Position numbers and translations under genes: made by a program
Part shown: positions 23,774 to 32,552 of the stretch, one piece after another
Layout of the letters: every line of letters begins with the position of its first letter
How positions within the stretch are numbered: the stretch's first letter is position 1
NCBI RefSeq assembly: GCF_024499055.1
Contig: NZ_CP071249.1
Span: 1,977,001 to 2,041,000 of the forward strand
Direction of reading: 5' to 3'
Length of the DNA: 64,000 bases
DNA from: Turicibacter bilis
GTDB taxonomy: Bacteria > Bacillota_I > Bacilli_A > MOL361 > Turicibacteraceae
The notes under the pieces: generated by a model
What the model was told of the DNA's origin: nothing
Seen by the model: the letters and a program-made list of their open reading frames with translations, nothing else
The model's database searches: none

Positions 23774-24553
23774 TTGATTAATACAGTAATTAATGCAGTA
23801 GAAAACATTTCATTTTTTGATCTGTTATTAGTATGTTTAGATGTATACTTTGTATGGTTGATTATTTATTATATTTTAAAACTGATTAAATCAAATGTCC
23901 GTGCCGTTCAAATTTTAAAAGGTGTCATTTTGATTTATCTCATTGACATTGTAAGTCAAATTTTTGATCTATATACGCTGAATGCCTTGATTGGGAATGT
24001 TATCGATTGGGGGTTACTTGCTGTTATTATCATTTTCCAACCTGAAATCCGTAGCGGACTTGAACAGATTGGACGAAATAGTACAATGAATCGTGAACGT
24101 AATGTTCTTGCAGAACATGATGTGATTAGTATTTTAGCTAATTCCGTTGAATTTCTAGCTAAACGACGTATAGGAGCATTAATAGTTATTGAACGTGGGG
24201 TTAAGCTTGATGAGTTTATTACCCCGTCTACTATTATTTCGGGTGAAATTTCACAGGAGTTATTAACTACAATTTTTGTTCCGACGACGCCTTTACATGA
24301 TGGAGCAGTAATGATTCGAGAAGGAAAATTATATTGTGCTGGCGCATATCTTCCTTCAACAAGACGAGAAGATATCAATAAGGCTTTTGGTACACGTCAC
24401 CGTGCTGCTATTGGAATCAGTGAAATTTCTGATAGTATAACACTTGTGGTATCTGAAGAAACAGGTCGTTATTCAATTGCCTACAAAGGTGAGTTAAAAG
24501 TTTATGATGTCATTGATTCATTTAAAACTGACTTACAGCAATATCTTAGTTGA
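23774..24553 (+). CDS. cdaA: Diadenylate cyclase CdaA
   Basis: Makes the second messenger c-di-AMP from two ATP at the membrane; 259 aa. TTG start, 7 bp after GGAGGC. Three N-terminal membrane helices precede the DAC domain with the catalytic DGA (residues 176-178) and RHR (208-210) motifs. It is the first gene of the conserved cdaA-cdaR-glmM operon. c-di-AMP controls potassium uptake and wall homeostasis; a KtrB-type channel gene lies elsewhere in this window. Confidence 0.97.
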   Translation: MINTVINAVENISFFDLLLVCLDVYFVWLIIYYILKLIKSNVRAVQILKGVILIYLIDIVSQIFDLYTLNALIGNVIDWGLLAVIIIFQPEIRSGLEQIGRNSTMNRERNVLAEHDVISILANSVEFLAKRRIGALIVIERGVKLDEFITPSTIISGEISQELLTTIFVPTTPLHDGAVMIREGKLYCAGAYLPSTRREDINKAFGTRHRAAIGISEISDSITLVVSEETGRYSIAYKGELKVYDVIDSFKTDLQQYLS

Positions 24554-24584
24554 TTGAATTGACTGATGATGAAGGTGGTGTCGT

Positions 24585-25991
24585 ATGAAAAAATCTAAAC
24601 AAAATAAGACTCAAAAAAACAATAATAATGTGGACTCAAATGAAATAGCAAGACAAATAGCAATTGAGACAATTAAAGATACAGAAAAGTTTTTTCAAAG
24701 AATTGCAAATTTCTTTAAAGGTATCTGGAAGTTTTTAACGACACCAGGTATGATTTTAGGAATTTTCAAGTTTCAAAAATTGGACCACGTTTACGAAAGT
24801 TTTCTTCGAAATGAAAAGTTGATGAAGATACTAGCGTTGGTAGTAGCTATTGGATTTGCGTTTAATATAAGATATGCTCCCAGTGTAAAAGAGCGTTATT
24901 CTGTGGATATTAATAGTTACCCTTTAACTTCTTATTATAATAAAGAACGAATAGTAGTTGAAGGGTTACCAGATACAGTAGATGTCACATTAGTTGGAGA
25001 TAAGAGTCAAGTAGATATTGCTAAAGCTAAAGCTAACTTTGAGATTTATGCAGATTTAAAGGATTTGCCACCTGGAACACATAAGGTTAATCTAGAGTAT
25101 AGTAAACTTGGTAATAAGTTAGATGTTAAGATTGATCCCAGTACAATTGTTGTGACAATTATGGCATTGACTGAAATTGATAAGCCAGTACAAGCTGATT
25201 TTGTAAACTTAGATCAAATTGATGAGATGTATGTGTTGAGTGAGCCGCAGTTGGCCTTAAATACTGTTAAAATTAAAGGTCCACAAACAGTAGTTAATCA
25301 AGTAGCAAGTGTAAAGGCAATTATTGATGTATCTGATTTATCTAAGCTTTCTGATTATGAGGCACCAGTGTTTGCGTATGATAAGCTTGGTAATAAATTA
25401 GATGTTGAAATTAAACCAGATAAGTTGATTACTTCTACTCAGGTAACTACTCCAAGTAAGGTTGTACCAGTAGAGGCTGTTGTAACTGGAAATGCTCCAG
25501 AAGGGCATAGTGTAGGTAATCTAACCTTAACCCCATCTGAAGTCAAGTTATACGGTGAAACAACTGCATTAGAGTCCTATGATAAGTTACAAGTCCAAGT
25601 TGATTTATATCAACTAGACGATAATAATGAACTTATTGTAAAATTAGATAAACCAGAAAATATTCATAAAATGGATACAGACACAATCAAAGTAAAAGTA
25701 ACATTTGAAGAAACCCAAACAAAAGTTTTAGAAAATATTTCTGTTGATTTCAAAAACTTAGATGCGAAGTATAGTGTTAAGGCTAAGTCTCTGAGTGATG
25801 CAGTCATTAATTTAACATTGAAGGGATCAACTACAAAGTTAAACTCAATTTCTGCAGATGATGTGAAGGTTTGGATTGATTTATTAGGATATACTCCTGG
25901 TGAATATCAAGTTCCGATTACGGTGGAATCTATTACTGGTGTGTTGATTGATCCGAGTCGAGCAAAAGTAAATGTTATTATTACAGAATAA
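24585..25991 (+). CDS. cdaR: CdaA regulatory protein CdaR (YbbR-domain protein)
   Basis: 468 aa. A charged, Asn/Lys-rich cytoplasmic N-terminus is followed by one membrane helix (around residues 83-97) and a long extracytoplasmic part built of about four YbbR repeats. Known relatives bind CdaA and modulate its cyclase activity. Start after AAGGTGG. 31 bp after cdaA and 17 bp before glmM, so one transcript is likely. Repeat number is estimated by eye. Confidence 0.93.
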   Translation: MKKSKQNKTQKNNNNVDSNEIARQIAIETIKDTEKFFQRIANFFKGIWKFLTTPGMILGIFKFQKLDHVYESFLRNEKLMKILALVVAIGFAFNIRYAPSVKERYSVDINSYPLTSYYNKERIVVEGLPDTVDVTLVGDKSQVDIAKAKANFEIYADLKDLPPGTHKVNLEYSKLGNKLDVKIDPSTIVVTIMALTEIDKPVQADFVNLDQIDEMYVLSEPQLALNTVKIKGPQTVVNQVASVKAIIDVSDLSKLSDYEAPVFAYDKLGNKLDVEIKPDKLITSTQVTTPSKVVPVEAVVTGNAPEGHSVGNLTLTPSEVKLYGETTALESYDKLQVQVDLYQLDDNNELIVKLDKPENIHKMDTDTIKVKVTFEETQTKVLENISVDFKNLDAKYSVKAKSLSDAVINLTLKGSTTKLNSISADDVKVWIDLLGYTPGEYQVPITVESITGVLIDPSRAKVNVIITE

Positions 25992-26008
25992 AAGTGAGGT
26001 TAGTATAT

Positions 26009-27346
26009 ATGGGAAAATACTTTGGAACGGATGGAATTAGAGGAGTCGCAAATACTGAGCTAACTCCAGAATTTACATTAAAATTAGGACGTATTTTAGG
26101 TCATCATTTAAAGTCTAAAAATACACGTCCTAAAGTATTAATTGGACGCGACACTCGTATTTCAGGTGAGTTATTAGAAAGTGCATTAATTGCTGGATTA
26201 ATCTCATCGGGTGCCGATGTATTAACCCTTGGAGTCATTACAACTCCAGGTGTTGCTTATTTAACTAAAAGCTTAGATGTAGATGCAGGAATTATGATTT
26301 CAGCGTCTCATAACCCAGTTCAAGATAATGGAATTAAAATCTTTAGCCATAGTGGTTACAAATTAAGTGATCAAGAAGAAGAGGAAATTGAAAGTTTAAT
26401 CGATACAGCTGATGAATTACCACGCCCAATCGCTGGTGAGATTGGGCGCGTGGAAGACTTCCAAATGGGATCACAAAAATATGTGAACTTTATTAAAGGA
26501 ACAGTAGGACAAAAATTAACGGGATTAAAAATCGTATTAGATTGTGCAAATGGAGCAAGTTCAGCATTAGCCCCTCAATTATTTGCTGATTTAGATGCAG
26601 ATATTGTGACTGTTTCATCAAATCCAGATGGAGTTAATATTAACCATAACTGTGGATCAACTCATCCAGAAGCATTAGCCAAAGAAGTTGTTAAACATGA
26701 GGCTGATTTAGGGTTTGCATTTGATGGTGATTGTGATCGTTTAATTGCAGTAGATCATACGGGAGCTATTATCGATGGAGATTATATTATGTTCATCGTT
26801 GGACGTTACTTAAATGAAAAAGGATTACTAAAACAAGGAACTGTTGTTTCAACAGTTATGAGTAACTTAGGTTTCTATAATGCAGTTGAAGCAAATGGTT
26901 TACGTAGTGTTCAAACAAAAGTTGGAGATCGTTATGTTTTAGAAGAAATGTTAAAGAATGATTATAACTTTGGGGGAGAACAATCAGGTCATTTAATCTT
27001 CTTAGATTATGGAACAACTGGAGATGGAATGTTAAGTGCCGTTCAATTAGCTAAGATTGTTGTTGAGAAGGAACAATCTTTAGCCGATTTAGCAAAAGAA
27101 ATGCCTAAATATCCACAATTATTAAAAAACCTTCGTGTTGAAGACAAAAATGCAATGATGACAAATGAAAATATTTTAGCATCAATTGCTGAGGTTGAAG
27201 CCGAAATGAATGGAGAGGGACGTGTGTTAGTTCGTCCTTCGGGAACAGAACCTTTAGTTCGTGTCATGGTAGAAGCTAAAACTGAAGAATTATGTGAAGA
27301 ATATGTTAATCGTATTTTAGCAGTTGTTGAACAAGAGTTAAAATAA
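26009..27346 (+). CDS. glmM: Phosphoglucosamine mutase
   Basis: Converts glucosamine-6-P to glucosamine-1-P for UDP-GlcNAc; 445 aa. Start at [15 protein letters not shown] (26009); the upstream in-frame start at 25994 would add MRLVY. The catalytic phosphoserine is S100 in SASHNP, metal-binding DGDCDR and the sugar-binding GGEQSGH are present, and the C-terminal phosphate site is [10 protein letters not shown]. GlmM and CdaA are known to interact in Bacilli, matching the operon. A terminator follows. Confidence 0.98.
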   Translation: MGKYFGTDGIRGVANTELTPEFTLKLGRILGHHLKSKNTRPKVLIGRDTRISGELLESALIAGLISSGADVLTLGVITTPGVAYLTKSLDVDAGIMISASHNPVQDNGIKIFSHSGYKLSDQEEEEIESLIDTADELPRPIAGEIGRVEDFQMGSQKYVNFIKGTVGQKLTGLKIVLDCANGASSALAPQLFADLDADIVTVSSNPDGVNINHNCGSTHPEALAKEVVKHEADLGFAFDGDCDRLIAVDHTGAIIDGDYIMFIVGRYLNEKGLLKQGTVVSTVMSNLGFYNAVEANGLRSVQTKVGDRYVLEEMLKNDYNFGGEQSGHLIFLDYGTTGDGMLSAVQLAKIVVEKEQSLADLAKEMPKYPQLLKNLRVEDKNAMMTNENILASIAEVEAEMNGEGRVLVRPSGTEPLVRVMVEAKTEELCEEYVNRILAVVEQELK

Positions 27347-27354
27347 GAATTAAA

Positions 27355-27378
27355 AGAGGTGACGTTCACCTCTTTTTT
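27355..27378 (+). terminator. Terminator of cdaA-cdaR-glmM
   Basis: 8-bp stem AGAGGTGA/TCACCTCT, 3-nt loop, T-run; 8 bp after the glmM stop. Confidence 0.88.
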
Positions 27379-27439
27379 TGATTAAAATGGTTATTTTTGA
27401 CTCACAATTTAAAAACATCATTTTAATTTTCTCTGCATA

Positions 27440-27448
27440 TGATATAAT
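27440..27448 (+). promoter_or_regulatory. Extended -10 promoter of glmS
   Basis: TGATATAAT with TATAAT at 27443-27448. The transcript would start near 27455, about 63 nt before the ribozyme cleavage site. A Shine-Dalgarno-like AAAGGAGG at 27474-27481 lies in this leader with no reading frame behind it. Confidence 0.7.
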
Positions 27449-27517
27449 GAATGTGTTGCTTTCTAAAGGGGGAAAGGAGGATAGTAGAGTAGATAAGTTA
27501 TTTCTATTCAAGTATAA

Positions 27518-27645
27518 GCGCCAGAGCTGTTAACTAAAGATGACAGCTGACGAGGTGAAGGTTAATCGATTATTCGGCGGATGCCTTCCGGCTGTATACC
27601 TCAGTCGTAGTCTTCAAACAAAACTAAGAGGTAACTCTTACGACA
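27518..27645 (+). ncRNA. glmS ribozyme (glucosamine-6-phosphate-activated)
   Basis: Self-cleaving riboswitch in the 5' leader of glmS. The conserved start AGCGCCAGAGCUG places cleavage between A27517 and G27518. The core is present: GACGAGG near 27549, then ATTCGGCGGATGCCTTCCGG (about 27571-27590), and the P4 arm (GTCGTAG ... CTTACGAC, ending about 27644). Binding of glucosamine-6-P triggers cleavage and mRNA decay, giving feedback on GlmS. Confidence 0.96.
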
Positions 27646-27721
27646 AAATTGGAGAAAAGGTAAATAGGAAAGCAGCTCTATTTTAGAAATTAGTTTATTG
27701 AAAAAAGGAGTTGTTACACGT

Positions 27722-29506
27722 ATGTGTGGAATCGTTGGATATATTGGACAACAAGATGTTAAAGATATTTTATTAAACGGATTAGAAAAATTAGAGTACC
27801 GTGGATATGATTCAGCAGGGATTGCAGTAGTCAATGAAGCGGGAGTTCATATTTTTAAAGATAAAGGACGTATTGCTCACTTACGTACTGTTGTTGATGA
27901 AACAGTTTTATCAACAGTAGGGATTGGACATACACGTTGGGCGACTCATGGGGCACCTAATCAACGTAACTCACATCCTCATCAATCAAGTACAGGTCGT
28001 TTTACGATTGTTCATAATGGGGTTATTGAAAATGAATTAGAGTTACGTCAAGAATTTTTGCCAAATTACAACTTCATTTCAGATACAGATACAGAAGTTA
28101 TTGCAGCATTAATTGAGCACTTTGTGTTAGAAAAAGAAGATGTGGAATTAGCGATTCGTCATGTGATGAGTTTATTACACGGATCTTATGCATTGGGAGT
28201 TATTGATGCTAATAATCCTGAAGTGCTATATGCAGCTAAAAATAAATCACCCATGTTAATTGGTTTAGGTGAAGGATTCAATATGATTGGATCTGATGCG
28301 ATGGCCATGTTACAGTGTACCAATCAATTCGTTGAAATCGAAGATGAAGAGTTCATTAAGTTAACACGTGAAGGGGTAACGATCTATAACTTATTAGGAG
28401 TGACAGTTAAACGTGATCCATTCACAGCTGAGTTAGATGCTTCTGATATCGAAAAAGGAACATATCCTCACTACATGTTAAAAGAAATTGATGAGCAACC
28501 CTACGTGATTCGCCGTATCGTGGAGCAATACTTCGAAGATGGAGACATTAAAATCGATCAAGAGATCGTGAAGGCTGTGAAGGAAGCGGATCGTTTATAT
28601 ATCATTGCTGCAGGAACGAGTATGCATGCTGGATTCGTTGGAAAGCAAATGTTTGAACAATTAGCTGGAATTCCAACTGAAGTTCATATTTCATCTGAGT
28701 TCGTTTACAATACACCAGTGATTAGTAAAAAACCATTATTCATCTTCATTTCTCAATCAGGAGAAACAGCAGATAGCCGTGCCGTATTAGTTAAAATTAA
28801 ACAATTAGGATATCCATCATTAACCATTACAAACGTACCAGGTTCAACGTTATCTCGTGAAGCCGATCATACGTTATTATTATATGCAGGACCTGAGATT
28901 GCAGTAGCTTCAACAAAAGCTTACACAGCTCAAGTTGCGGTTCAAGCAGTTTTAGCAGCTAAAGTGGCTGGAAAAACAGATTTAGATTTATCTCGTGAAT
29001 TAGCGATCGTTGCCAATGTGATGGAAAGTATTACAGATCATAAAGAGCAATACGAAGCCATTGCCAAAGATTATTTAACACAACGTAACTGTTTCTATAT
29101 CGGGCGCCATGTTGATTATTATGTGGCCTTAGAAGCGGCTTTAAAATTAAAAGAAATTTCTTATATTCAAACAGAAGGATTCGCAGCTGGTGAGTTAAAG
29201 CATGGAACGATTGCATTAATTGAAAAAGGAACACCAGTTATCGCCATTGTTTCTCAAGAATCAGTGAATTTAAATACGCGTTCAAATGTAAAAGAAGTTA
29301 AAGCGCGTGGAGCTAATACTGTGATTATTTCATTACGTTCATTAAGTTCTGAAACGGATCAAATTGTGATTGATGATGTTCATCCATTATTAACACCATT
29401 AGTAACAGTAGTTCCAACTCAATTAATTTCTTACTATGCAGCCTTACAACGTGGATTCGATATTGATAAACCACGTAACTTAGCGAAGTCAGTTACAGTA
29501 GAATAA
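27722..29506 (+). CDS. glmS: Glutamine-fructose-6-phosphate aminotransferase (isomerising)
   Basis: First committed step to amino sugars: fructose-6-P + glutamine to glucosamine-6-P + glutamate; 594 aa. The start is ATG at 27722 because Cys2 (MCGIVGYIG) must become the N-terminal nucleophile; the longer in-frame start at 27698 would bury it. N-terminal glutaminase domain, then two SIS domains ([18 protein letters not shown]) and the C-terminal [12 protein letters not shown]. Its product feeds GlmM upstream. Regulated by the ribozyme; a terminator follows. Confidence 0.99.
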   Translation: MCGIVGYIGQQDVKDILLNGLEKLEYRGYDSAGIAVVNEAGVHIFKDKGRIAHLRTVVDETVLSTVGIGHTRWATHGAPNQRNSHPHQSSTGRFTIVHNGVIENELELRQEFLPNYNFISDTDTEVIAALIEHFVLEKEDVELAIRHVMSLLHGSYALGVIDANNPEVLYAAKNKSPMLIGLGEGFNMIGSDAMAMLQCTNQFVEIEDEEFIKLTREGVTIYNLLGVTVKRDPFTAELDASDIEKGTYPHYMLKEIDEQPYVIRRIVEQYFEDGDIKIDQEIVKAVKEADRLYIIAAGTSMHAGFVGKQMFEQLAGIPTEVHISSEFVYNTPVISKKPLFIFISQSGETADSRAVLVKIKQLGYPSLTITNVPGSTLSREADHTLLLYAGPEIAVASTKAYTAQVAVQAVLAAKVAGKTDLDLSRELAIVANVMESITDHKEQYEAIAKDYLTQRNCFYIGRHVDYYVALEAALKLKEISYIQTEGFAAGELKHGTIALIEKGTPVIAIVSQESVNLNTRSNVKEVKARGANTVIISLRSLSSETDQIVIDDVHPLLTPLVTVVPTQLISYYAALQRGFDIDKPRNLAKSVTVE

Positions 29507-29508
29507 AA

Positions 29509-29541
29509 TAAAAACACTCTCATTTTATGAGAGTGTTTTTA
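29509..29541. terminator. Terminator of glmS
   Basis: Perfect AAAAACACTCTCAT/ATGAGAGTGTTTTT hairpin with A- and T-tracts on both sides, active in either direction in principle. It ends where the first copy of the 26-bp marR repeat begins. Confidence 0.9.
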
Positions 29542-29565
29542 TTTGAGTTAAAATAGTTGCAAATA
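29540..29565. promoter_or_regulatory. 26-bp repeat, copy 1: candidate MarR operator before marR
   Basis: A 26-bp sequence (TATTTGAGTTAAAATAG... ending TTGCAAATA) that recurs exactly at 30087-30112 before the MATE gene. Its ends are partly inverted (TTTG ... CAAA), and it contains a possible -10 (TAAAAT, 29549-29554). Being in front of both genes of a regulator/pump pair, it is most likely the regulator's binding site. Confidence 0.65.
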
Positions 29566-29622
29566 CATTCTATTTACAGTAATATATGCTTGTTATTAAA
29601 TCTAATAGTAAGTGGTGGTTTC

Positions 29623-30066
29623 ATGAATGAAGTAATTGGAAAAACAATGTCAATTTTATATCGATATCGCCAGATTATTATAAATCATAAACTAAGACCT
29701 TATGGGCTTGGGAGTGGCCAGCATATCTTTTTAATTAATATTGCTAGACATGAGGGGATTAATCAAAAAGATTTAACGAATTTAGTGAAAATCGATAAGG
29801 CAACGACAGCAAAAGCCTTAAAAAAATTAGAAGAGAATGGCTATATCTATCGTCAATGTGATGAAGGAGATCGTCGATATAATCAACTTTTTTTAACAGA
29901 AAAAGGTCATGAAATGATGCCTATTATTATGTCAATTTTAGTAGAAATTACAGATGATCTTATTGAAGGGTTAATAGAGGAAGAGAAGGATCATTTCTTA
30001 AAATGTTTAGATACTATGTTGAATAATTCAATTAAAGCTGTTGAAAAGTTAAGAAATGAGAAATGA
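29623..30066 (+). CDS. MarR-family transcriptional regulator
   Basis: 147 aa from the ATG at 29623 (MNEVIGKTMSILYRYRQ), after GGTGGT; earlier in-frame starts lack a site. Winged-helix MarR fold: the recognition helix region NQKDLTNLVKIDKATTAKAL and the wing DEGDRRYNQLFLTEKG are clear. It lies 70 bp upstream of a MATE pump and shares an operator-like repeat with it, so it probably represses itself and the pump and responds to drugs or metabolites, like the MepR/MepA pair of staphylococci. The ligand is unknown. Confidence 0.92.
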   Translation: MNEVIGKTMSILYRYRQIIINHKLRPYGLGSGQHIFLINIARHEGINQKDLTNLVKIDKATTAKALKKLEENGYIYRQCDEGDRRYNQLFLTEKGHEMMPIIMSILVEITDDLIEGLIEEEKDHFLKCLDTMLNNSIKAVEKLRNEK

Positions 30067-30086
30067 CCACTTATGAAGTTAATAAC

Positions 30087-30112
30087 TATTTGAGTTAAAA
30101 TAGTTGCAAATA
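30087..30112. promoter_or_regulatory. 26-bp repeat, copy 2: candidate MarR operator before the MATE gene
   Basis: Exact second copy of the repeat at 29540-29565, ending 25 bp before the MATE start codon and overlapping a possible -10 (TAAAAT, 30096-30101). A bound repressor here would block the pump promoter. Confidence 0.65.
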
Positions 30113-30136
30113 TATCATATAAGGAGGATAAAGTGA

Positions 30137-31546
30137 ATGAATAGACAGAAGCTTTTAGGAGAAGAGAAAATCTCAAAATTATTAATGCAGTTTTCAGTTC
30201 CTGCTATTATCGGGATGATGGTTAATACGTTATATAACATTGTTGACCGTATGTATATTGGAAATATTCCTGAAGTAGGGGGATTAGCGTTAACGGGTGT
30301 TGGAATTACGATGCCGATTATGACTATAATTTTAGCATTTGGGATGTTAGTTGGAATCGGAACAAGTGCACGTATTTCCTTGAAACTTGGTGAGCATAAA
30401 CGAGATGAAGCAGAGCAGCATCTTGGTAATGCATTTACACTTATTTTATTAATTAGTATTTTAATCACAGTACTTGGATTAACATTTATGAAGCCACTTC
30501 TTCAAATCTTTGGGGCTAGTCAAGACACAGAGATTTATGCTTCTCAATATATGCAGATTATCTTTATTGGGACAATCTTTAATATGCTTAGCTTTGGATT
30601 GAATCATTCTATTCGTAGTGATGGAAATCCTAAAATTGCGATGTTCTCTATGTTAATTGGTGCAGGAACAAATATTCTTTTAGACCCAATCTTTATTTTT
30701 GCACTAGGTCTTGGGGTTCGAGGGGCAGCGATTGCTACTGTAATTTCTCAAATTGCATCGACCATTTGGATTTTATATTACTTTACAAAAGGTAAGGGTT
30801 CAATTAAGATTTCACGTCATAATGTTAAATTAAAAAAAGCAGTCATCATCAGTATTTTCTCTATCGGGATGAGCCCCTTTGCTATGCAGATTGCTCAAAG
30901 TCTCGTACAAGTATTAGCGAATAATGCTTTAAAAGAATATGGCGGAGATTTAGCGATTGGCGCAATGACAATTATCAGTAGTATTTCGATGATTTTTATG
31001 ATGCCACTGTTTGGTCTAAACCAAGGATCACAGCCAATCATTGGTTATAATTATGGAGCTAAAAAGTATCATCGTGTTAAAGATGCGGTTAAAATCCCTG
31101 TTATTGTCGCAACACTTATTGTTTCAGTAGGATGGTTATTAATTCAATTTGCACCAGAGCTTTTAATTCGAGCATTTAGTAGTGATGAGTCATTACTTGA
31201 AATGGCTAAAACAGGATTACGTACATTCTTATTTATGTTACCTGTTCTTGGTTTCCAAACAATTAGTTCTAACTACTTCCAATCAATTGGACAAGCTAAA
31301 GTCTCAATGTTCTTAAGTTTATTACGTCAAGTCATTTTATTAATTCCTTGTTTAATTGTTTTACCGCGTGTCGGTGGACTGGGATTAATGGGAGTTTGGT
31401 TAGCAGGGCCAGTTGCTGATGGATTAGCTTCAATTATTACTGGAGTAGTTTTCTTTGGTTCACTTCGAAAATTAAAAGAAAATAAGGTTAATGATTGTGA
31501 TAAAGAAATGGCTTCTCTTCATCAAGAAAGTCCTTTAAAAGTCTAA
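30137..31546 (+). CDS. MATE-family multidrug efflux transporter
   Basis: 469 aa with about twelve membrane helices in two MATE halves (first half from KLLMQFSVPAIIGMMVNTLYN; second from about residue 235). Closest in character to the MepA/NorM-like multidrug cation antiporters, which export cationic drugs using a Na+ or H+ gradient. The start follows TAAGGAGG with an in-frame ATG at 30137. Adjacent to its likely marR regulator. Substrates cannot be read from sequence. Confidence 0.93.
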   Translation: MNRQKLLGEEKISKLLMQFSVPAIIGMMVNTLYNIVDRMYIGNIPEVGGLALTGVGITMPIMTIILAFGMLVGIGTSARISLKLGEHKRDEAEQHLGNAFTLILLISILITVLGLTFMKPLLQIFGASQDTEIYASQYMQIIFIGTIFNMLSFGLNHSIRSDGNPKIAMFSMLIGAGTNILLDPIFIFALGLGVRGAAIATVISQIASTIWILYYFTKGKGSIKISRHNVKLKKAVIISIFSIGMSPFAMQIAQSLVQVLANNALKEYGGDLAIGAMTIISSISMIFMMPLFGLNQGSQPIIGYNYGAKKYHRVKDAVKIPVIVATLIVSVGWLLIQFAPELLIRAFSSDESLLEMAKTGLRTFLFMLPVLGFQTISSNYFQSIGQAKVSMFLSLLRQVILLIPCLIVLPRVGGLGLMGVWLAGPVADGLASIITGVVFFGSLRKLKENKVNDCDKEMASLHQESPLKV

Positions 31547-31586
31547 TCTCGTGTGCTACGATAGGATTGAAAGGGGCGAAGATGAA

Positions 31587-31796
31587 ATGAAATCTGTTGT
31601 ATTAAAAGTTAATGGGATGAGCTGTCAACATTGTGTAAATTCAATTCATGATGCAGTGGCCCAAATTGTTGGGGTTAAGCAAGTTAAGGTTGATTTAAAA
31701 TCAAAATTAGTTGAAGTTGAATATGACCAATCATTTACGAATGAATTATTAATAGTAGAATGTATTGAAGATCAAGGATTTGATGTTCAATTATAA
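31587..31796 (+). CDS. Heavy-metal-associated (HMA) domain protein, CopZ-like
   Basis: 69 aa, one HMA domain with the metal-binding GMSCQHC loop and a ferredoxin-like beta-alpha-beta pattern. Start at MKSVVLKVNGMSCQHC (31587), 10 bp after AAAGGGG; the earlier start at 31551 has no site. Small proteins like this deliver Cu(I) to P-type ATPases, but no copper ATPase or CsoR is nearby. It may be cotranscribed with the MATE gene 40 bp upstream. Confidence 0.85.
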   Translation: MKSVVLKVNGMSCQHCVNSIHDAVAQIVGVKQVKVDLKSKLVEVEYDQSFTNELLIVECIEDQGFDVQL

Positions 31797-31829
31797 AAAA
31801 GTGTGCAATTGCACACTTTTATTTTTTTT
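31797..31829. terminator. Terminator after the HMA gene
   Basis: Perfect 10-bp stem AAAAGTGTGC/GCACACTTTT with an AATT loop, then ATTTTTTTT. It directly abuts the stop codon. Confidence 0.92.
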
Positions 31830-31895
31830 GAAATTATCTATAATTTAAGTGAGGATAAGGTTATTTGGGATGACTTCTCTTATAAAACAGGGACT

Positions 31896-31930
31896 GAAAA
31901 AACATCTTTCTTTTTTAAAGATGTTTTTTC
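31896..31930. terminator. Orphan bidirectional terminator-like hairpin
   Basis: GAAAAAACATCTTT pairs with AAAGATGTTTTTTC around a short loop. No intact gene ends here on the plus strand. On the minus strand it lies just after the broken reading frame 31948-32225, so it was probably that gene's terminator. Confidence 0.65.
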
Positions 31931-31947
31931 TTTTTCTAAAATTACGT

Positions 31948-32225
31948 TTAATTCACATCGGAGGTAATTGTATGAAGATTGATACTCAGTCTGATTATGT
32001 GTTCATCTAATGCTTTTGTAGTGCGCAGACAACGAAGAAGACAGTAAAATTCATAGGCGTGTTTGAAATGGAAGGTTACCTCATTTTCATTGCCTAGATG
32101 ATAAAGGCCTGTTCCCTTTTTTGTTGCATGTAAGTCACGGGCATATATATAAATAAATTTATAATGAGATAGTTCTAGTCCTTTCCATGTAATCTCAAGG
32201 CACTATTTATAGCTTTTGTTTTCAA
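31948..32225 (-). pseudogene. Degenerate small gene, family not recognised
   Basis: On the minus strand an open segment of 84 codons (31951-32202) has natural-looking protein sequence (for example YIYARDLHATKKGTGLYHLG and KHAYEFYCLLRCLRTTKALD) but no start codon. A frameshift near 32200 would join it to MKTKAINSAL read from a TTG at 32225. No Shine-Dalgarno is seen. A terminator-like hairpin lies just downstream. I do not recognise the family; it looks like a recently broken gene of about 92 codons. Confidence 0.5.
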
Positions 32226-32357
32226 GATAGAATTTTGCTAAATAAAGTTATTAAACCTCTTGGTTATAAAAACATCCCATAGTTTATCAATTCAAGATTA
32301 AGGAGTTTTTTTGCTATAACCACTGAGAAAAATAGGGTATTTTTTCGCATATTTTCA

Positions 32358-32366
32358 TGATATAAT
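32358..32366 (+). promoter_or_regulatory. Extended -10 promoter of the yhhQ-type gene
   Basis: TGATATAAT with TATAAT at 32361-32366. Predicted start near 32373, leaving about 180 nt of leader before the coding region. Confidence 0.7.
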
Positions 32367-32372
32367 ACTGTA

Positions 32373-32520
32373 TTATAACATGAATAAAATCCTCATGCTG
32401 TTGGCAGAATCCAGCGTTATCAAAAATAGGAGGTCTAGTTTAGCAAACGTAGGCTTATTTTATTATGCGTTTGTTTAATCATGATCTTATCTGCTCCTGT
32501 TTTTATTAGGAGTTTTTTTA
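32373..32520 (+). promoter_or_regulatory. Attenuator-type leader (candidate riboswitch) of the queuosine-precursor transporter gene
   Basis: AAAAATAGGAG (32422-32432) can form an 11-bp helix with CTCCTGTTTTT (32494-32504). The same CTCCT (32494-32498) can instead pair with AGGAG (32508-32512), which is followed by seven T: a terminator and a mutually exclusive antiterminator. Upstream is a GCTG/CAGC hairpin near 32397-32415; inside the loop is CAAACGT/GCGTTTG. Transporters of this family are often controlled by preQ1 riboswitches, but the canonical preQ1-I sequence is not recognisable, so ligand and class are open. Confidence 0.55.
32494..32519 (+). terminator. Leader terminator before the yhhQ-type gene
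   Basis: Short stem CTCCT/AGGAG (5 bp plus a G-U) with a 9-nt loop and seven T, about 30 bp before the start codon. Its position inside the leader suggests attenuation and not the end of an upstream gene. Confidence 0.7.
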
Positions 32521-32552
32521 TTGTTATAAATTAGAAGATAAGGGTGATTATT

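Noticed and set aside
31972..32010. A 12-codon plus-strand ORF behind a perfect GGAGGT site
   Set aside because: It overlaps the 3' end of the minus-strand broken gene, whose codons alone explain the sequence. No promoter was seen, and the peptide has no features.
32422..32520. Classical preQ1-I riboswitch
   Set aside because: A GGAGGTCTAG block resembles its start, but the matching downstream P1 strand and the A-rich tail with ACUA are not found, so only a generic attenuator is claimed.
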